Shown here piece after piece: positions 1 to 12,829 of a stretch of 64,000 nt of DNA. The translations under genes and the position numbers were made by a program. Under the pieces are notes generated by a model. That model saw only the letters and a program-made list of their open reading frames with translations, was not told the origin of the DNA and searched no databases. Each line of letters opens with the position of its first letter. The stretch's first letter is position 1. The DNA lies in the NCBI GenBank assembly GCA_905250125.1, contig CAJNOL010000465.1:18210-82209 (forward strand), given 5' to 3'. This DNA comes from Rotaria sordida (Eukaryota; Rotifera; Eurotatoria; Philodinida; Philodinidae).

Positions 1-1110
1 CTTTGTAAGATAATTTTTTGATGTGCGAGATAGAAATAAATGTTATCATTCTTTAAAAGCTCTTTCGGAATATTGAATCAAATTTCATTCTCATTTGCAA
101 CCTTTTATTGACATACAATCAAACTTTTGTCAAATACAATTTAAAAGGAGTGTTGAAGTATATGGATAGAAATTTCGAGCTTCCCCTTAGTAGCACTCTC
201 TCTCTCTCCCTTCTGTCGCAGATCATATGTTACACTAACGTTTTGTTCTAATGTATGAACGAGTTTGTTATTGCATTTTTAAAGGACTAAGTAAAACGAA
301 GGTGAAGAAATAGATTCCAAAATCGAACAAATAAAACAATCTCTCTGTGATTAGCAAGAGCAATCATATCATCTTTCATATTTTAATCTCATAAGGATTG
401 TGCTAATAGCTTTTTCTTTTACAGATATTTTGAAAATTTTGATGTAAAATTGTCATTACTTTGTAAAACTTCTGCGCTTATGTTCGATACTAACTTATTG
501 CGTTTAAGATATAGTTGTTGTTGTTGGAAAAACAAATGATTTATTTGTCAAATCTGTGCAATAGTCTGGTAGGAAATTTTTAAATTTCATGAAAAAAGTA
601 TCAGATGAGAATATAGATGTAAGCAATTTCTATGCTTTTTCGAGTAAGGTTAACTAAAGAGAATATATTTTAAAATATAGATAAACATGACTATGTACAT
701 ATCTAGTCATAGAGAAAATCGAACTATCTATTCTTCAGTAAATATTATAAAATTCGTCACCTCGACACTATAAATTCTTCAGTAAATAATATTTGACTAT
801 TAGCTTTTATCCGAGATATTTTGCACGTGTTTGTAAAGAATTGAATAAGAAATATTTTGAGTAAAAAATTGAAATGAAACTAATAGACATTGAAGAAACT
901 GTTGATAAAAAAGTGTGAAATCTATTGATTCTGAAAGATCGATTCTATCTACGTTTTGGTAAGATGTCGCTTCTAATCAATATTCAATAAAATAAATATA
1001 AGATTGGTTTATGAGTAAACATGATATAGCTCACATGATAGATAGATAGATGGATGCATAGATAACTGAATCGAAAGGATTTTTTTTTCTAAATAAAGAA
1101 AAAAAAAGTG
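1..1110. other. Non-coding stretch, left edge
   Basis: AT-rich sequence with no open reading frame of note on either strand. A short CT-rich run lies near 197-213 and a GATA-type short repeat near 1040-1060. I see no RNA gene or repeat family that I can name. The last part is presumably promoter and 5' leader of the small gene that starts at 1111. Confidence 0.5.
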
Positions 1111-1320
1111 ATGGCAGATCCAGCTCCAATACAACGTTCAGCTGAAGTTGAAGATTTAGCACATTTAAGTGAAAAAGAAAAAAAGAAAATATTTGAAGAT
1201 GTTGATGAAAGAAAAAATTCTCTTCATCGAAGTGAAGAAATGGAAGATTTGGCTCATTTATCATCACAAACTATAAATAAACCTTTAATTAATGATCGAA
1301 ATACAAATATTAAACAATAA
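1111..1320 (+). CDS. Small hypothetical protein, 69 aa, with duplicated EDLAHLS motif
   Basis: Single-exon ORF starting at the ATG of 1111. I do not recognise the family. The protein is hydrophilic and charged, without signal peptide or membrane segment. The motif EDLAHLS occurs twice (about residues 14-20 and 46-52), each preceded by a short RS-containing segment, so the protein looks like an internal duplication of a roughly 32-residue unit joined by a Lys/Glu-rich, probably helical, linker. A run of TAA triplets follows the stop codon. The next gene on the same strand begins about 190 bp downstream. Codon use (A/T-ending third positions) resembles the confident genes in the window, which supports it being real. 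Without a homologue the call stays moderate. Confidence 0.5.
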   Translation: MADPAPIQRSAEVEDLAHLSEKEKKKIFEDVDERKNSLHRSEEMEDLAHLSSQTINKPLINDRNTNIKQ

Positions 1321-1511
1321 TAATAATAATAATAATATATTCATTAACATTTTCTTTTTCTTTTTGTTATTGTTTTTACAATTTCCCTTTTTTTTTTCTT
1401 ACATTTTCAACGAATAAAATAATTTTCACATTTATGTTCAAAGAAAGAAAAAAATTCTAATAATAATTTTATTAATCAAATAAATAAATAAATTGTATTT
1501 TAAATTAGAAA

Positions 1512-2222
1512 ATGGGTGGATTCGAAACAAAACAAACTATTAAACCAAAATTATCTTCAAAACAAATTGAATATTTAAAAAAACGAACACGAATGAATGA
1601 AGATGAAATTGAAAAATGGTTTCGTATGTTTTAATTAAATAAAAACAAAAAAGAAATCTTATTTGAAATAAAATTATTTTTTTTAGAAGAATTTCATAAA
1701 GATTGTCCCGATGGTCTTTTAACACAAAAACATTTTATTGAAATGTATAATCAAGCATTTCCAAATGGTAATGCAACACAATATGCTAAAAGAGTATTTG
1801 TTACTTTTGATAAAGATAATTCAGGTTTTCTAATTTTATTTATTTATTTTTTTTTATTAATTGAAAATTTTGTTTATAATTAAATAGGAAAAATTGATTT
1901 TAATGAATTTCTGTTAGCAATGGATTTATTTGAAAAAGGTGATTTAGATGAAAAACTAAATTATGCATTTGAATTATATGATATTGATAAAAATGGAATT
2001 TTAACAAAATCTGAAATTGAAATAATTATTAAAATGGTTCTTTCACTTCGTGGTGAAGGAAATAATGATCGTTTAAAAGATGATATAATTACACATCTAA
2101 ATAGATTTATTACAAAATTTGATGAAAATGGTGATATGAAAATAACTCCAGATGAATTTTCTCGAATATGTTCACAAGATGAATATCTTAGACTTTTTTT
2201 ATCACCAAATTTTTCTTCTTAA
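1512..2222 (+). CDS. Neuronal calcium sensor (NCS) family EF-hand protein
   Basis: Three exons, 1512-1623, 1687-1824 and 1888-2222, give a 194-residue protein, the usual length of frequenin/hippocalcin/recoverin proteins. The N-terminus MGGFET has a Gly at position 2, as expected for N-myristoylation and calcium-controlled membrane binding. WFQEF and CPDG mark the degenerate first EF-hand typical of the family. Three further EF-hand loops look calcium-competent: DKDNSGKIDFNE, DIDKNGILTKSE and DENGDMKITPDE. The start is fixed by the myristoylation signal. Both introns are about 63 bp and phase is kept across both. Family knowledge suggests a calcium-dependent regulator of kinases, cyclases or exocytosis. 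Which NCS subtype it is cannot be settled by eye. Confidence 0.93.
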
Positions 2223-5200
2223 ATTTTTTTCTTTTTTTTTCTGATAATTTATTTAATGATTTTCATACTTTAATTATTTTATTGTGATACTAGAATGTCT
2301 TGTATGAGATTTTTTTTAAAATATGGATTGTATTTTTATAGAATTCAATAAATCGAACACACAACCAACAATTTATTTCTACAAGGGACATTAAAAAAAG
2401 AACTTATCCATTATTCGAATATGCATTTTTAAGAGAAATATTTGTTGTTTCAGTCTATGAAATCAAAAATACACATACAACTTTTCATTTTAAAAGCTTT
2501 TTAGAGAATACAGATTCTGGTCGAAGATCTGAATCCGATTTTATTGAACTCAAAAATTTGACTAGAGAAAAGTATAATCTATTTATACATATTCAGATTA
2601 AAAGAGTACACATTTCTTTCATAACACACATAGATAAATAATGCATCAGTGTTTATACATGATGAAACTATTAGTTATACTTTGATTTCGATCAGAAAAA
2701 TTTTCCTGGGCCTAATGCAACTCTCTAATCACCATTCATCTACAATGTACTAGTGTAGTTAATTAAAATCGATTGTGGAGATAAATTTTTCAAAGGTCAT
2801 TCATGACTGCTCAATGCGTGTATAACATTGAATTGTTATCGTTGACTCGAATTTTATTATAAGTGATATTTCACCTTAAACAGTCAAAAATGATGCCTTG
2901 AATTTATAGTGATGAATATTAGGTTAATAGCAACTGTATTTTTATGTTGCCTCCTCGATAGGAATATCTACAAAGAGTCTGAAAAAAAACATTCGTGTAG
3001 CTGAAAAGATTTCCTATAAAACCCACTGCTGAGCATTTTTGATAAAAGTGTTCGCTAGACAAAAGAAAGAGCACGTCGAGAAATCGTTAAGATCCAAAGG
3101 ACAAATTGATACGGTCAGTCAGTCTCAAGATAACCTAGACTAACTTTCTCATGTTACACGCCTATTGAGAGGCTCAGACCCTTTAACAAAACTACTTGGA
3201 TAAGAGTCCGTAGAAAATCAAGGTTCACAAAACTAACTTACGTATTTTTATTCGAAGCTTTTGGAGAAAGGATTTTATTTCATCGAACAAATAATTCTGA
3301 GCAAGATAAGATGTCGCCAATATCTTCAAGACCTTCCTTCATGGAAATATATTCAATTTACAAAAGGTTTCCATAGATAAAATATGGTAGAAATATTGAT
3401 ATTTTGAATAAAAAGAGAACGAATATTTCTTAGATCTTCTGCAAATAGAATGAAATTTGATGAAAAGAATTGAGAAATTTATCAGTTTGCTCAAAATTAT
3501 TTGCTCTATTGAATAAAATCTTTTCTTAGAAGTTTCGAATGGAAATGAGAAAACTGGCTTGATGATCTTGGTTTTACGCAGATCTTCATTGAAATATTTT
3601 TGCTGAAGACTTCAGATCTGTCGATCCTGATGGAGAATTCTTTCGGTTATACAAATGTGTTTTTTCTTTAAATTCTTGTTATCTATTGTCACTAGAAAGG
3701 AAATTTCGAAATACAATTGCTCTAAACTTTTTCTTCATCACTGTAGACTTGGGAAATATATCTGTATATAATGATTGGCAGAAAACTCCTTATGAGTGCA
3801 GAATGCGAATTATCTCATATTTTCTTCGTGAAAACTTAGCTATCGGACATCATTATTCTCTATGCTTTTTATGCAATGTGAAAATACATGCGACAATTAT
3901 TGATAATCTAACTTCTGTTTTGTTAGGTCCCAATGACAAAAACTTTATTTGATTAGATATTCGAGTAAAAACGATATGATGAACATGTGCGAATTATTGT
4001 TTTCCTCAGTTTTGACTGCTCGTATGTTATTTTATAATAGTCGAGTCTTCAAGTACACTTTATTCTCTATTCTAATCATATAACTAGGATTGATCACTAG
4101 TAATAATGCCAAATACAAGAATAAATTTGGTTTATCAAAACCTTGTTAATAAATGAATGTAATTACTCTCAGTCATCAATGAGTTAATAATGCATTTATC
4201 GAAAATAAAATTTCGTAATATTTGCAGTCAATAAGTATCATTGAATTAATCGGTGGTGAAATTATATTTAAAGTATCTTCTATTTAATTTAAATGTTCAG
4301 TGAGAACCATCTTCAATTATTGCTCGGATACCATCAATTGTTTCAATGCAAATAACAGCTGAGGGACGAATTGTACGAGCTGTATGAATTTTCTCGATTA
4401 AAATCTATGAAATCTATTTTGAGCTATCCGACGTGAAGATTCTTGATCTCAACACAATCATATTAAAAGAGGATATGAGTTTTCCTATACGTTAAAACAG
4501 TTTTCTATTTATATAATATCGTAGTTCGAAATCGTTCTTGCGAGTCATTTAAAAACTTATTTGTGACTTATTTAAGAAAATGTACTTCTTTCAACTTGTA
4601 TAAGTAATCTCATTTCCCGATGACTGCCTTTTTTCCATGATTCTTATAAGGTTTATTCAATATATTTCTAAATAGATTTTGTTATTTTTCTTATAAAGCT
4701 GTCTGTTTTTTTAATATTGTTGAGGAACTCTGTTGTAAACTCATCTTATTTTGATAAAGCCTGAAAACTTTGATTTGTTGATCTCTAAATGAAGAATAGA
4801 ATATTTGAAAAAGGTTGTGGCTGTGTCTACGTGTGGATGGACGAGTAAATGTGAGCGTTTTCTTCACTACACCCACTCACACACTACTCTCTTCCCATGT
4901 TTTCATCAAATATAGACAAATGGTGTTATATAACAACACATTAATCATAAAAACTTTTTGGTTCGTTGGAGACTTCTGCGAACACTAAAAATTCATTTGT
5001 TAAGGTTTAACAACGACAGATTCGACTCAGAATGACTCATATTTGTAATAAAGTCCTTTGTTGATATGTACTCTTTTACCATAGTCAAATTAATAACGTT
5101 TCTATTTCAAAAACGAAATGATTTCAAAGAGAATATAAGTATATGATAAATTTTATTAAATACACGATTAATAATTAGTACTTTACTATAAAATTGAAAG

Positions 5201-5519
5201 GAAATACATGATCTTTCATTATTAAAAACATAAAGACATCTTCTTGAAAATTGAGCTCTCTCAAATCTTGATAACAATTCTATAAATATCAATATATCAT
5301 TTCGTTCGAATTCAATATTTATTTTCTAAAATTTTCAGAAAAGAATGTTCAAATTGTGATGAAACAAATCGAGAAAAATTCTGATGATCCCGTTCAATTT
5401 TCAAGAACTTCTCGATCTCATAATAATTTCAGATGCTTTTTCTTTAGATCGATTTATATAGTATCCATTGTCGACACCAGAATAAAATTTGAACTAGTGT
5501 AAGACGAATATCTCAAGAG
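2223..5519. other. Non-coding, AT-rich; no supported gene
   Basis: About 3.3 kb downstream of the calcium sensor with no ORF carrying a recognisable motif and no splice-joined series. An 88-codon reading frame at 3686-3952 lacks family motifs and is treated as chance. A CACTCACACAC-type run lies near 4870. The region may contain old transposon remains, but I cannot identify termini. Confidence 0.45.
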
Positions 5520-6180
5520 CGACAATAGCTGAATGTCTGTGATTTTCATCAACCAAAAGAGTCTGAATTAAAGCATGTTTTCATATAGTATTATGCCAAG
5601 TGAATTCATCACCTAAAAAATCGTTTTGGGGAATCTTCTCGAAAAATTTAATAATAATACAATGTATTTCTAATGAAATTTATCATTCTGACATGTATAT
5701 TAAATAGAGAAACTGCAGCTCTACAGTTCAAGATACAATCCAAATATTTATCTTCTTATCATTTAACGTACAGTAAATGACTTCATCCATTTTCTTGGAA
5801 AAATAATAGGGAATTCCGTTCATTTTTAATCAAAATGTTTTCCATTTTATCAAAATGACTTGTTCTTCTGATGAAAGTTTGATAAAAACGAGAACTTTGG
5901 TTAAAAGCTAATCCAATTATCTTTTATTTTTACAAACAAATGGATGAAATCATTTACTGTACGTTAGATGATAAGAAGATAAATATTTGTATTGTATCTT
6001 GAACTGTAGAGCTGAAGTCTCTCTATCTAGTATACATGTCAGAATGACAAATTTCATTATAAATATATTGCATTATTATTAAATTTTTTGAAAAGATTTC
6101 CTAAAAGAGATAGATTAACTAATGAATTCAACTTGAATACCATTTATATGAAAACATGTTCTTATTTAACCTCTTTTGAT
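5520..6180. repeat. Fold-back inverted repeat, arms about 300 bp
   Basis: The sequence of about 5560-5850 returns as its reverse complement at about 5880-6170. Matching blocks include ACGTACAGTAAATGA at 5767 against TCATTTACTGTACGT at 5952, and ATGAAAACATG at 6149 against CATGTTTTCAT at 5574. The arms have diverged and carry small gaps, so this is not a fresh copy. No transposase ORF is present. It resembles a non-autonomous fold-back element; terminal boundaries and target duplication could not be fixed. Confidence 0.7.
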
Positions 6181-8860
6181 TGCGACAATAGTCTTCTAAT
6201 AAAAGCTGTATTACTTTGAAATTCATAAGAATGTGAAGCAATTTTCAACTGAACTTATTGATGATTAGATGTAAAATGAATCCTATGAAGTTTTGACTTT
6301 TGCTTGAAACGAATTGAACGTAAATTTCTTCATCATTTTTTAATGCATATAAAATTGACAAAATTAGATAAATCAATGCGAAAAATTATTACGTCATGTT
6401 GTCTCATTTTTGATGAGACAATATGAATCAAAGAAAGTTGCTTAAATTTCTTCCGAATAGATTGCACAATTTCTTAATATTTGTAATTCAAAGATTCTGT
6501 AGATGAAATATTCTAAAACTGTCAATATTGATAAGGAATATGTTTGAAAAGTCGGAGTAAACAACCATGTATTAGTCTTGAACTAAAATACACACAGAGA
6601 TAATTAATGATCATTAGTGGTCTCTTCATTTTATTTAATTATTAACCTTTCGTTTCATTATAGATATATGATAGCAAGGATTATGGCTGCTTTTCTTTGG
6701 TTGATTGTCAATCTCCCTCTAGCTGAGGTGTGAGTGTGGATGTGGCGATGACAAAGAGAGAGAGAATCTACACCTACACCCATATCCACACCCTAGACTT
6801 TTGAACAATGAATGCCCAGGACGAAACTACCCAGCAGGATCCTGACGGATCCCTGAATAATCCGATGTCGTCCGATAACAGAATCCAGTCGGATACTGAC
6901 TGTCGGAATCTCCGTTATATCTCTTGATTTTCGACGCTTTCCGACAGTCGGATTCTCCAGNNNNNNNNNNTATGTTAGAAAACTGTTTAGAAAATATATT
7001 TCACTCTAGGTTTCACAAATCTCAGAGGATTTCTTTAATTAACTAATAATCTACAATCAATTATCGAAATCAGTGATTAAATAATGATTTATCACTCTGA
7101 TTTATCGTCGGTTTAGGAAATATCGTTTCTTATACGATAATCGCGATAAAATCTGATTTAATTGCTGATTTTTGTACTAGATACGATTTTCACGACATGA
7201 GAACTCGCCTCATGTGAGGTAATTTGGCATAACTTCTTATTCTGGTGATGTTTTCTGGAATAGTTGGATTTGAGTATCATGAAATATTGAAATTCAAGAT
7301 TACTATAGGCTTGTGAAGAAATTTTCGGGCTCTTGAATGAAATATTTTTTATGAGAAATGTTTTAAGATAGCCTGAAAAAATATATTTTATTATCTATGC
7401 ATAAGATGTATGGAATTGCCAAATCATCTCGTATGTATATGTTGATTGCCAAGCCACTTCATTCGAGGTGATTTGGCAAAGGCAATAAGTAGATCTCACG
7501 AAAACCATCATGGAAACATTACTAGGTGATATTTTTCGGAAAATAAAAGCACTATTGAATACAAAAAATGTTTTCTATACCTACCGTCTAGCAAAAATCT
7601 TTTTCTATCGTTCAGAATAAAAAAAGACATGCGTATTATAAGAGAAAATTTCTATTTCCTGTGTCGGATCATCCCTTGTTACTGTAATCCTGTTGACATT
7701 GTTGTTTCTTTTCAAGCAATGTTGTTATTATTATTCGTATTATCTCTTTATTGATAAAATGAAATAATTGCCTTTATTTCTTGATCCTCCCCCTTCAAAA
7801 AAAGTCAGTTTTCATCAAAATTGAGGTACAAGTATGAAAAGATAGCTTCTCATTTGCTCTTTCATAAACAATAAAAATTTTTTATTGACAGCTTGTTTTC
7901 TCCAAAACTTTTTCAAGTTTTCCAAGACCTCCTATTCGAAAAATCAAAAAACGTTTTTTTTTCTCTCATTTTTCACTATCTCAAACGCATATCCAAAATT
8001 TCTCTGTCCAGGTCCGTCCAATATATTTAAATTCTTTTTTATTTCAAAGAACATGTAAAGATGTAGAGCATAACAAGGCCAGTTTTTTAAATTAGACCTA
8101 TTTTTGTTATATATGTAGTCATTTACAGAAAGTGACAGCATTTTTTCGAGGGTTTTTTTTTCGGTCATCGAACTCTCTATTCCTTCTTTGCGCTTGTAAA
8201 GTGGGTATTTAAAAAAATCGAGCCTCGTCATGCTCGACATCTTGACATACTCTTTTCAAACAAACAAAAAATTTAAGTATATTGGACGAATCTGGACCGA
8301 GAAATTTCGGATGTCAAATGACCTATTTTTCACCATTGTTTGGTCAATATCTCTTCTAAACCTCATAATTTCGGACTGAAAATTTGATCATAGCTTTTCC
8401 ACTTCAGGTCTAGTTCATTTGCTTTCGAATAGGTTTTTTCTTTTTTATCATTGAAAGCATTTTTAACTAATAATGTCAAACCTTTTCAATGAACGAATAT
8501 CATAAAAGGATTCTTCCGATTAATTAAACAACGAAGTAGGAGCTGCGAAAGTGGGAGTGTACACATCCACGATAATGGGAAATTTTCAGCTTTTTTCAAT
8601 GATAGAAATGGATTTTTTGAACTTCCTATCATATTTTTATGAGGTTTTGTTGCAAAAAGTACCTTTATACCCCCCCCCCCCCCCCCCCAATCTTCGTACC
8701 CTCGCGCAGCCTCTGCAACGAAGGAGCGACCTCTTCATTCTCGTTAGTTTAATGGTTAAAATAATACATGTACACCGAGTCATTTGACAAGACATTGTTT
8801 TATGTAAATTCTGATTCATTATTTCATTCCATTTTCTTTTCTTTTTGACTAACGAATATC
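6181..8860. other. Non-coding stretch with small inverted repeats and a poly-C run
   Basis: No gene is supported. A segment of about 50 bp at 7987-8040 recurs inverted at 8265-8318, sharing for example TTGGACG. Copies of TTTGGCA next to GAGGT occur in both orientations between 7200 and 7480. A run of about 17 C residues lies at 8672-8688, where read length errors are likely. 6830-6960 contains clustered GGATCC and TCCGA motifs like those of other mobile sequence in the window, and ends at a gap. The last part is the upstream region of TSG101. Confidence 0.45.
6961..6970. other. Assembly gap, 10 N
   Basis: Ten undetermined bases directly follow a segment rich in TCCGA/TCGGA motifs. The true content is unknown. 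Confidence 0.99.
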
Positions 8861-10238
8861 ATGGTGAAACAATCACAAAATGAAATTGATCAAATGATTC
8901 AACGAGCACGAGTAAAAATAAGAAATTAAATATTTAAAAAAAAAAAATAAAAATCTTTTCTATTTCAAAGCCTAAAAATCGTGATTTGGTTCGTCGAGAT
9001 ATAAATCAAGGACTTAATTCACCAATAGGTAATTTGGTATTAAAATTAGTTGAATATTATTATAATGATGGAACTTCAAAAGAATTACTTTGTTTGGCTG
9101 GTACTGTTGCTTGTCAATATAAAGGAAATCGATATAATATTCCTATTGAAATATGGTTTCAACAAGATCATCCACATATTCCACCATTAGCTTATGTTAA
9201 ACCAACACCAGATATGTATGTTTCAACAGCAAGTAGAGATGTTCAACCTGATGGAACTATTATTATACCTTATCTTCAAAACTGGCGTCATGTAAAATAT
9301 TTATTTATTTTATTTATTTTAAATATTATTTTATTTTATTTTAGCCAAATAGTGATATATTGAATTTATTAAAATCAATGTCTGATGCATTTAGTCAATC
9401 ACCTCCAGTATATTCAAATTCGAGTATGACTAATCGTTCAACACCATATCCAACAAATGCATCATTAATGCCGATGCCAACACCAATAGGAACGGGAATA
9501 GGTGGTACTCAAGGAAATCCATCATATTCAAATCCATATGGATATCCACAAACACAAATTCCTCAAGATATTTATCGAGATTCAGTACAAACAGCTGTTT
9601 TTGATAGAGTTCGAACTCGTTTAGATGAAACAATGCAAATAGGAAAAGCACAAATTGATTCACTTCAACGAACTGAACAAGATTTAATTGATGGTGAAAA
9701 AAAAATTCAATTGTTTATTAATGATGCACAACAACAACAAATTCAAGCACAAGTTTATTTTTATTTTTTATTTTATTCAATTTCATTTATCGATTTTTGT
9801 TTTTCTAGAATTATATTATGAACATAAAAGCAAAAACTAATGAAATGTTAGAAGCTACACAAAAAATGTCTTTATCATCAGGAAAAGGAAATTCTATTAA
9901 AGAAGATGCTCTTATAACTCCTGCACCTGTTTATAAACAGTTAACCATTTTTATTTTCTTATTTTATTTATTTGTTCTTTTCTTTTTAAAAGACTTTTAC
10001 AAGGTTATGCCGAAGAACATGCTATTCAAGATTTATTATATTATCTTGCTGATGGACTTCGAAGAAAATCTATTGGATTAGATACTTATTTAAAAGTTTG
10101 TTTTCTTTTTTGTTCTTTAACTAGATTTTTATTATTTTTTTTTTCTTTTAGCATGTTAGAGAACTTTCTCGAAAACAATTTATTTTACGAGCTACAATGT
10201 ATAAATGTCGACAAGTTGCTGGTTTACCTTTGAAATAA
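8861..10238 (+). CDS. TSG101: TSG101, ESCRT-I subunit (copy 1, complete)
   Basis: Six exons: 8861-8911, 8971-9291, 9345-9752, 9809-9939, 9993-10095 and 10152-10238, giving 366 residues (human about 390). Residues about 18-145 form the UEV domain, an inactive ubiquitin-conjugating fold without catalytic Cys, containing YKGNRYNIPIEIWF and a PPLAYVKPTPDM segment. A Pro/Ser/Thr/Gly-rich linker follows (PPVYSNSS...GTGIGGTQG), then a Gln-rich coiled coil (about 235-310). The C-terminal steadiness box is spread over the last two exons (LLYYLADGLRRKS...RKQFILRATMYKCRQVAGLP). The family binds ubiquitinated cargo and PTAP-type motifs, working with VPS28 and VPS37 on endosomes, in abscission and in membrane budding. 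A second copy begins at 63017 in the same orientation. All phases agree. Confidence 0.96.
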
Positions 10239-11381
10239 ATGAATTTTCATTTTTTTTTGTTAAATAAAAATAAAAATAGAGGCTTCGAATAATTTGAATA
10301 ATGAGAATGTAATCTAAAAGAATTTCATCACTATTCTACACTTCCTGAAAAAAAACTTAATTTAAATTAGTATCGATAATATGATATCAGTAACAAAAAT
10401 TCAATTATTTATGCAATATATCATGTCGAAAACAAGATTTCAAATAACTTAATGGATTTATTGATTTAAAACTAATTTCGGTGATGGTGTTCGTTGTTTA
10501 TGAGAGTAATACAATATCGAAAAGTACAAGATATTGTAGACAGCCTTCATATTTGTTATTAGGGGTTTTGTGATTTTCTAATGATAAATATAGTTAACAT
10601 ATAAAATTGGAAACATGATTATTTGGATGTCAATAAATAAACAACAAGTCAATAAAGAAGAAAGATTAAAAAATTCTTTATAAAACAAATTTTATTAGAC
10701 AGATTAAATACAAAAAAAAAATTCGTCAACATTTTCAAAATGATCCCATAAATTATTAAAAGAGAAGCAATGATTCAGTGTCGTTATAATATCATAATAT
10801 GAGTAAGACAACGAAGATTAATAATAATATGACTCATACAAGGAAAAAAACACCATTCGAAAAGAAAAATAATATATTAATATATTTTATTTAATAGATT
10901 TAATATGACTTTATTTACAAATGATTATTTAAATGAAAGGTTCTGCATTCATTATCAAAAATTTAAAAATAAAAAAAAACCGTTGTTTTTTTAATAATTT
11001 TTGTTCTTTTCTTTTTTTTAATTATTTCGTGCAATTCAATTTCAATTGAGGTTCTTATACCAACTATGATAAACTAATGAATACAATTTCGAATAGGATA
11101 ATAATGACGATAAGTTTGGAAGAAAAAATCGATTACTCATCATTTATTCTCATATTGTGTATTCAGTGAACTAATAACACATGATTCAATAAACTCGCTT
11201 GTGTACCTGGCCAGGTTTGTTGTTTGTTGCGTCAAAGAGAAAAGGCACACCTATATCCAAAGTACATGTTATATGTGTGCATCTTTCAAAATAGGTAGGT
11301 CAATCGGTAAAACGAAAACGTCATGAAAACAACTAAATCAATAGAGAAACTAAGAAATTGCATTAATAGTTAACTTAAATA
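10239..11381. other. Intergenic, no gene seen
   Basis: About 1.1 kb of AT-rich sequence between TSG101 and a MITE. No coding signal on either strand. Confidence 0.5.
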
Positions 11382-11966
11382 TAGTGACGGACAAAAGTTT
11401 CGATCACCTTTTATTTTTGTGAATTATTTTGCTCAAAATGATTTGTTGAAAACATCGAAATAGTGATGTGAATATCCAATGAAGAACTCTATCTAAAACA
11501 TTATATAGTAGGATCTTATCAATAGATTATGACGGTGAGATTTACTAAAAAACTGAAAACCGTATTTTTCGAGTCCTTGAAGGCTTTGTGAAAATTGTTT
11601 TTTGATAATCCCATCTTAAATTGAGAAGTTATACAGGTATCATAGCAAAACAAAAAAATGCATTTTTTAGCCGATTTTTTGATAAAATTCAGTTGCTTTC
11701 GTGTTTTGTGATGCCTGTAATTTCTCAATTTAAGATGAGATTGTCAAAAAACAATTCCCAAAAAGTCTTCAAGGACTTGAAAAATACAGTTTTCACTTTT
11801 TTATAAACCTTGTCGTCATAATCTATTGATGAAATTCCACTATATAATATGTTAGAGAGAGTTCTTGATTGTCTATTCAAATCACTATTTGGATGTCTTC
11901 AATAAATTAGTTTGAATAAAATAATTTATAAAAATAAAAGGGGATCGAAACTTTTGTTCGTCACCA
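11382..11966. mobile_element. Tc1/mariner-type MITE, 585 bp
   Basis: Terminal inverted repeats begin TAGTGACGGACAAAAGTTTC on the left and end GAAACTTTTGTTCGTCACCA on the right. A TA dinucleotide flanks each end (11380-11381 and 11967-11968), the target-site pattern of Tc1/mariner elements. The inverted similarity goes deep into the element: blocks near 11575-11625 and 11715-11780 pair as well, so the whole unit is close to one large hairpin. There is no transposase. The two 60-70 codon reading frames inside are products of the repeat arms. It is non-autonomous and would depend on a transposase elsewhere. Confidence 0.85.
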
Positions 11967-12375
11967 TATGTGGAGAAGGGGAAAGAGTAAAAAGGAAAAT
12001 TTGTAAAGAGATTGAATCCACAAATACACTTACAAACATAAACTATCAATGGTTAAAATATCTAAAGTGTAATCCGTTAAAGATCCAATCTAGATAATGA
12101 ATCATGGATTAGACTGTCAATATATCTGATTTGAATGTTATCAATGGATTCTATTAATTTAAAGTATTTTATTAGATGAAGACAATATTATTTGTTTGAT
12201 AATTGATTATGAATGTCAATCGTGCCACTGTGAAACAAAAAATTTTGTTGATTTAATTAATCTTTTATTGACTGATTAAGAAAACTAATATTTTAATATA
12301 GGGACTAGTTTTTATTTATTTATGAACGAATCAATGATAAAGGGATTTCACAAAAAAACCAAGTTTCATTCTCGT
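11967..12375. other. Intergenic, no gene seen
   Basis: About 0.4 kb between the MITE and the 3' end of the minus-strand small membrane protein gene. AT-rich, with no motif recognised. Confidence 0.5.
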
Positions 12376-12711
12376 TTATTTGTTGTCTTTCCTGAGATTT
12401 CGTTTATTTCCACCTTGAATATGATCATGACGAATTTGTGAACCAGTTTTATCTTGTTTATTACGTCGTCGTCGTTGTGCACTTACATAAAGAAAAAGAG
12501 CTATTCCTATTGATATTAATAAAAATATTGCCCATTGTTTTGTTACTAAATTAAATTAAAAATAATATCGAATAAAAAGAAAAAAAATGAAATATTTACA
12601 AAGTTGAAAAGCATATGACCATGTTAAAAGACCTGTTTCTGTTTGAGGTCTTGATGAAGGTAATTGTTGTTCATCTTCAGGTTCATCTTCAATAATTGCT
12701 TCGTCTGACAT
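12376..12711 (-). CDS. Small single-pass membrane protein, 93 aa
   Basis: Two minus-strand exons, 12600-12711 and 12376-12545, joined by a 54-bp intron (GTAAAT...TTTAG) with phase kept. The N-terminal half is acidic (MSDEAIIEDEPEDEQQ). It is followed by one hydrophobic helix (WAIFLLISIGIALFLYV) and a strongly basic tail starting RRRRNKQDK. The charge layout suggests a tail facing the cytosol, with the acidic N-terminus on the other side or also soluble. I do not recognise the family; it resembles the broad class of small integral membrane proteins. It starts 118 bp downstream of the MPDU1 stop on the same strand, so the two could be co-expressed, although nothing directly shows an operon. Confidence 0.75.
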
Positions 12712-12829
12712 TTTTTCTTTTAAATCTATAATCAAAGAAGAAAAATTCTAAATAATGTGTTTCACTCTCTTTTTTTTTCTTTCGACAGACAATATGAAAA
12801 ACAAAAAAAAAAAGAAAAAAAGTTTATGT

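Noticed and set aside
3686..3952. 88-codon open frame
   Set aside because: No motif, no splice partners, start not an ATG context that stands out, and it lies in sequence without other coding signs.
8551..8819. Overlapping frames on both strands around the poly-C run
   Set aside because: They depend on the homopolymer (Pro/Gly runs) and have no family motif.
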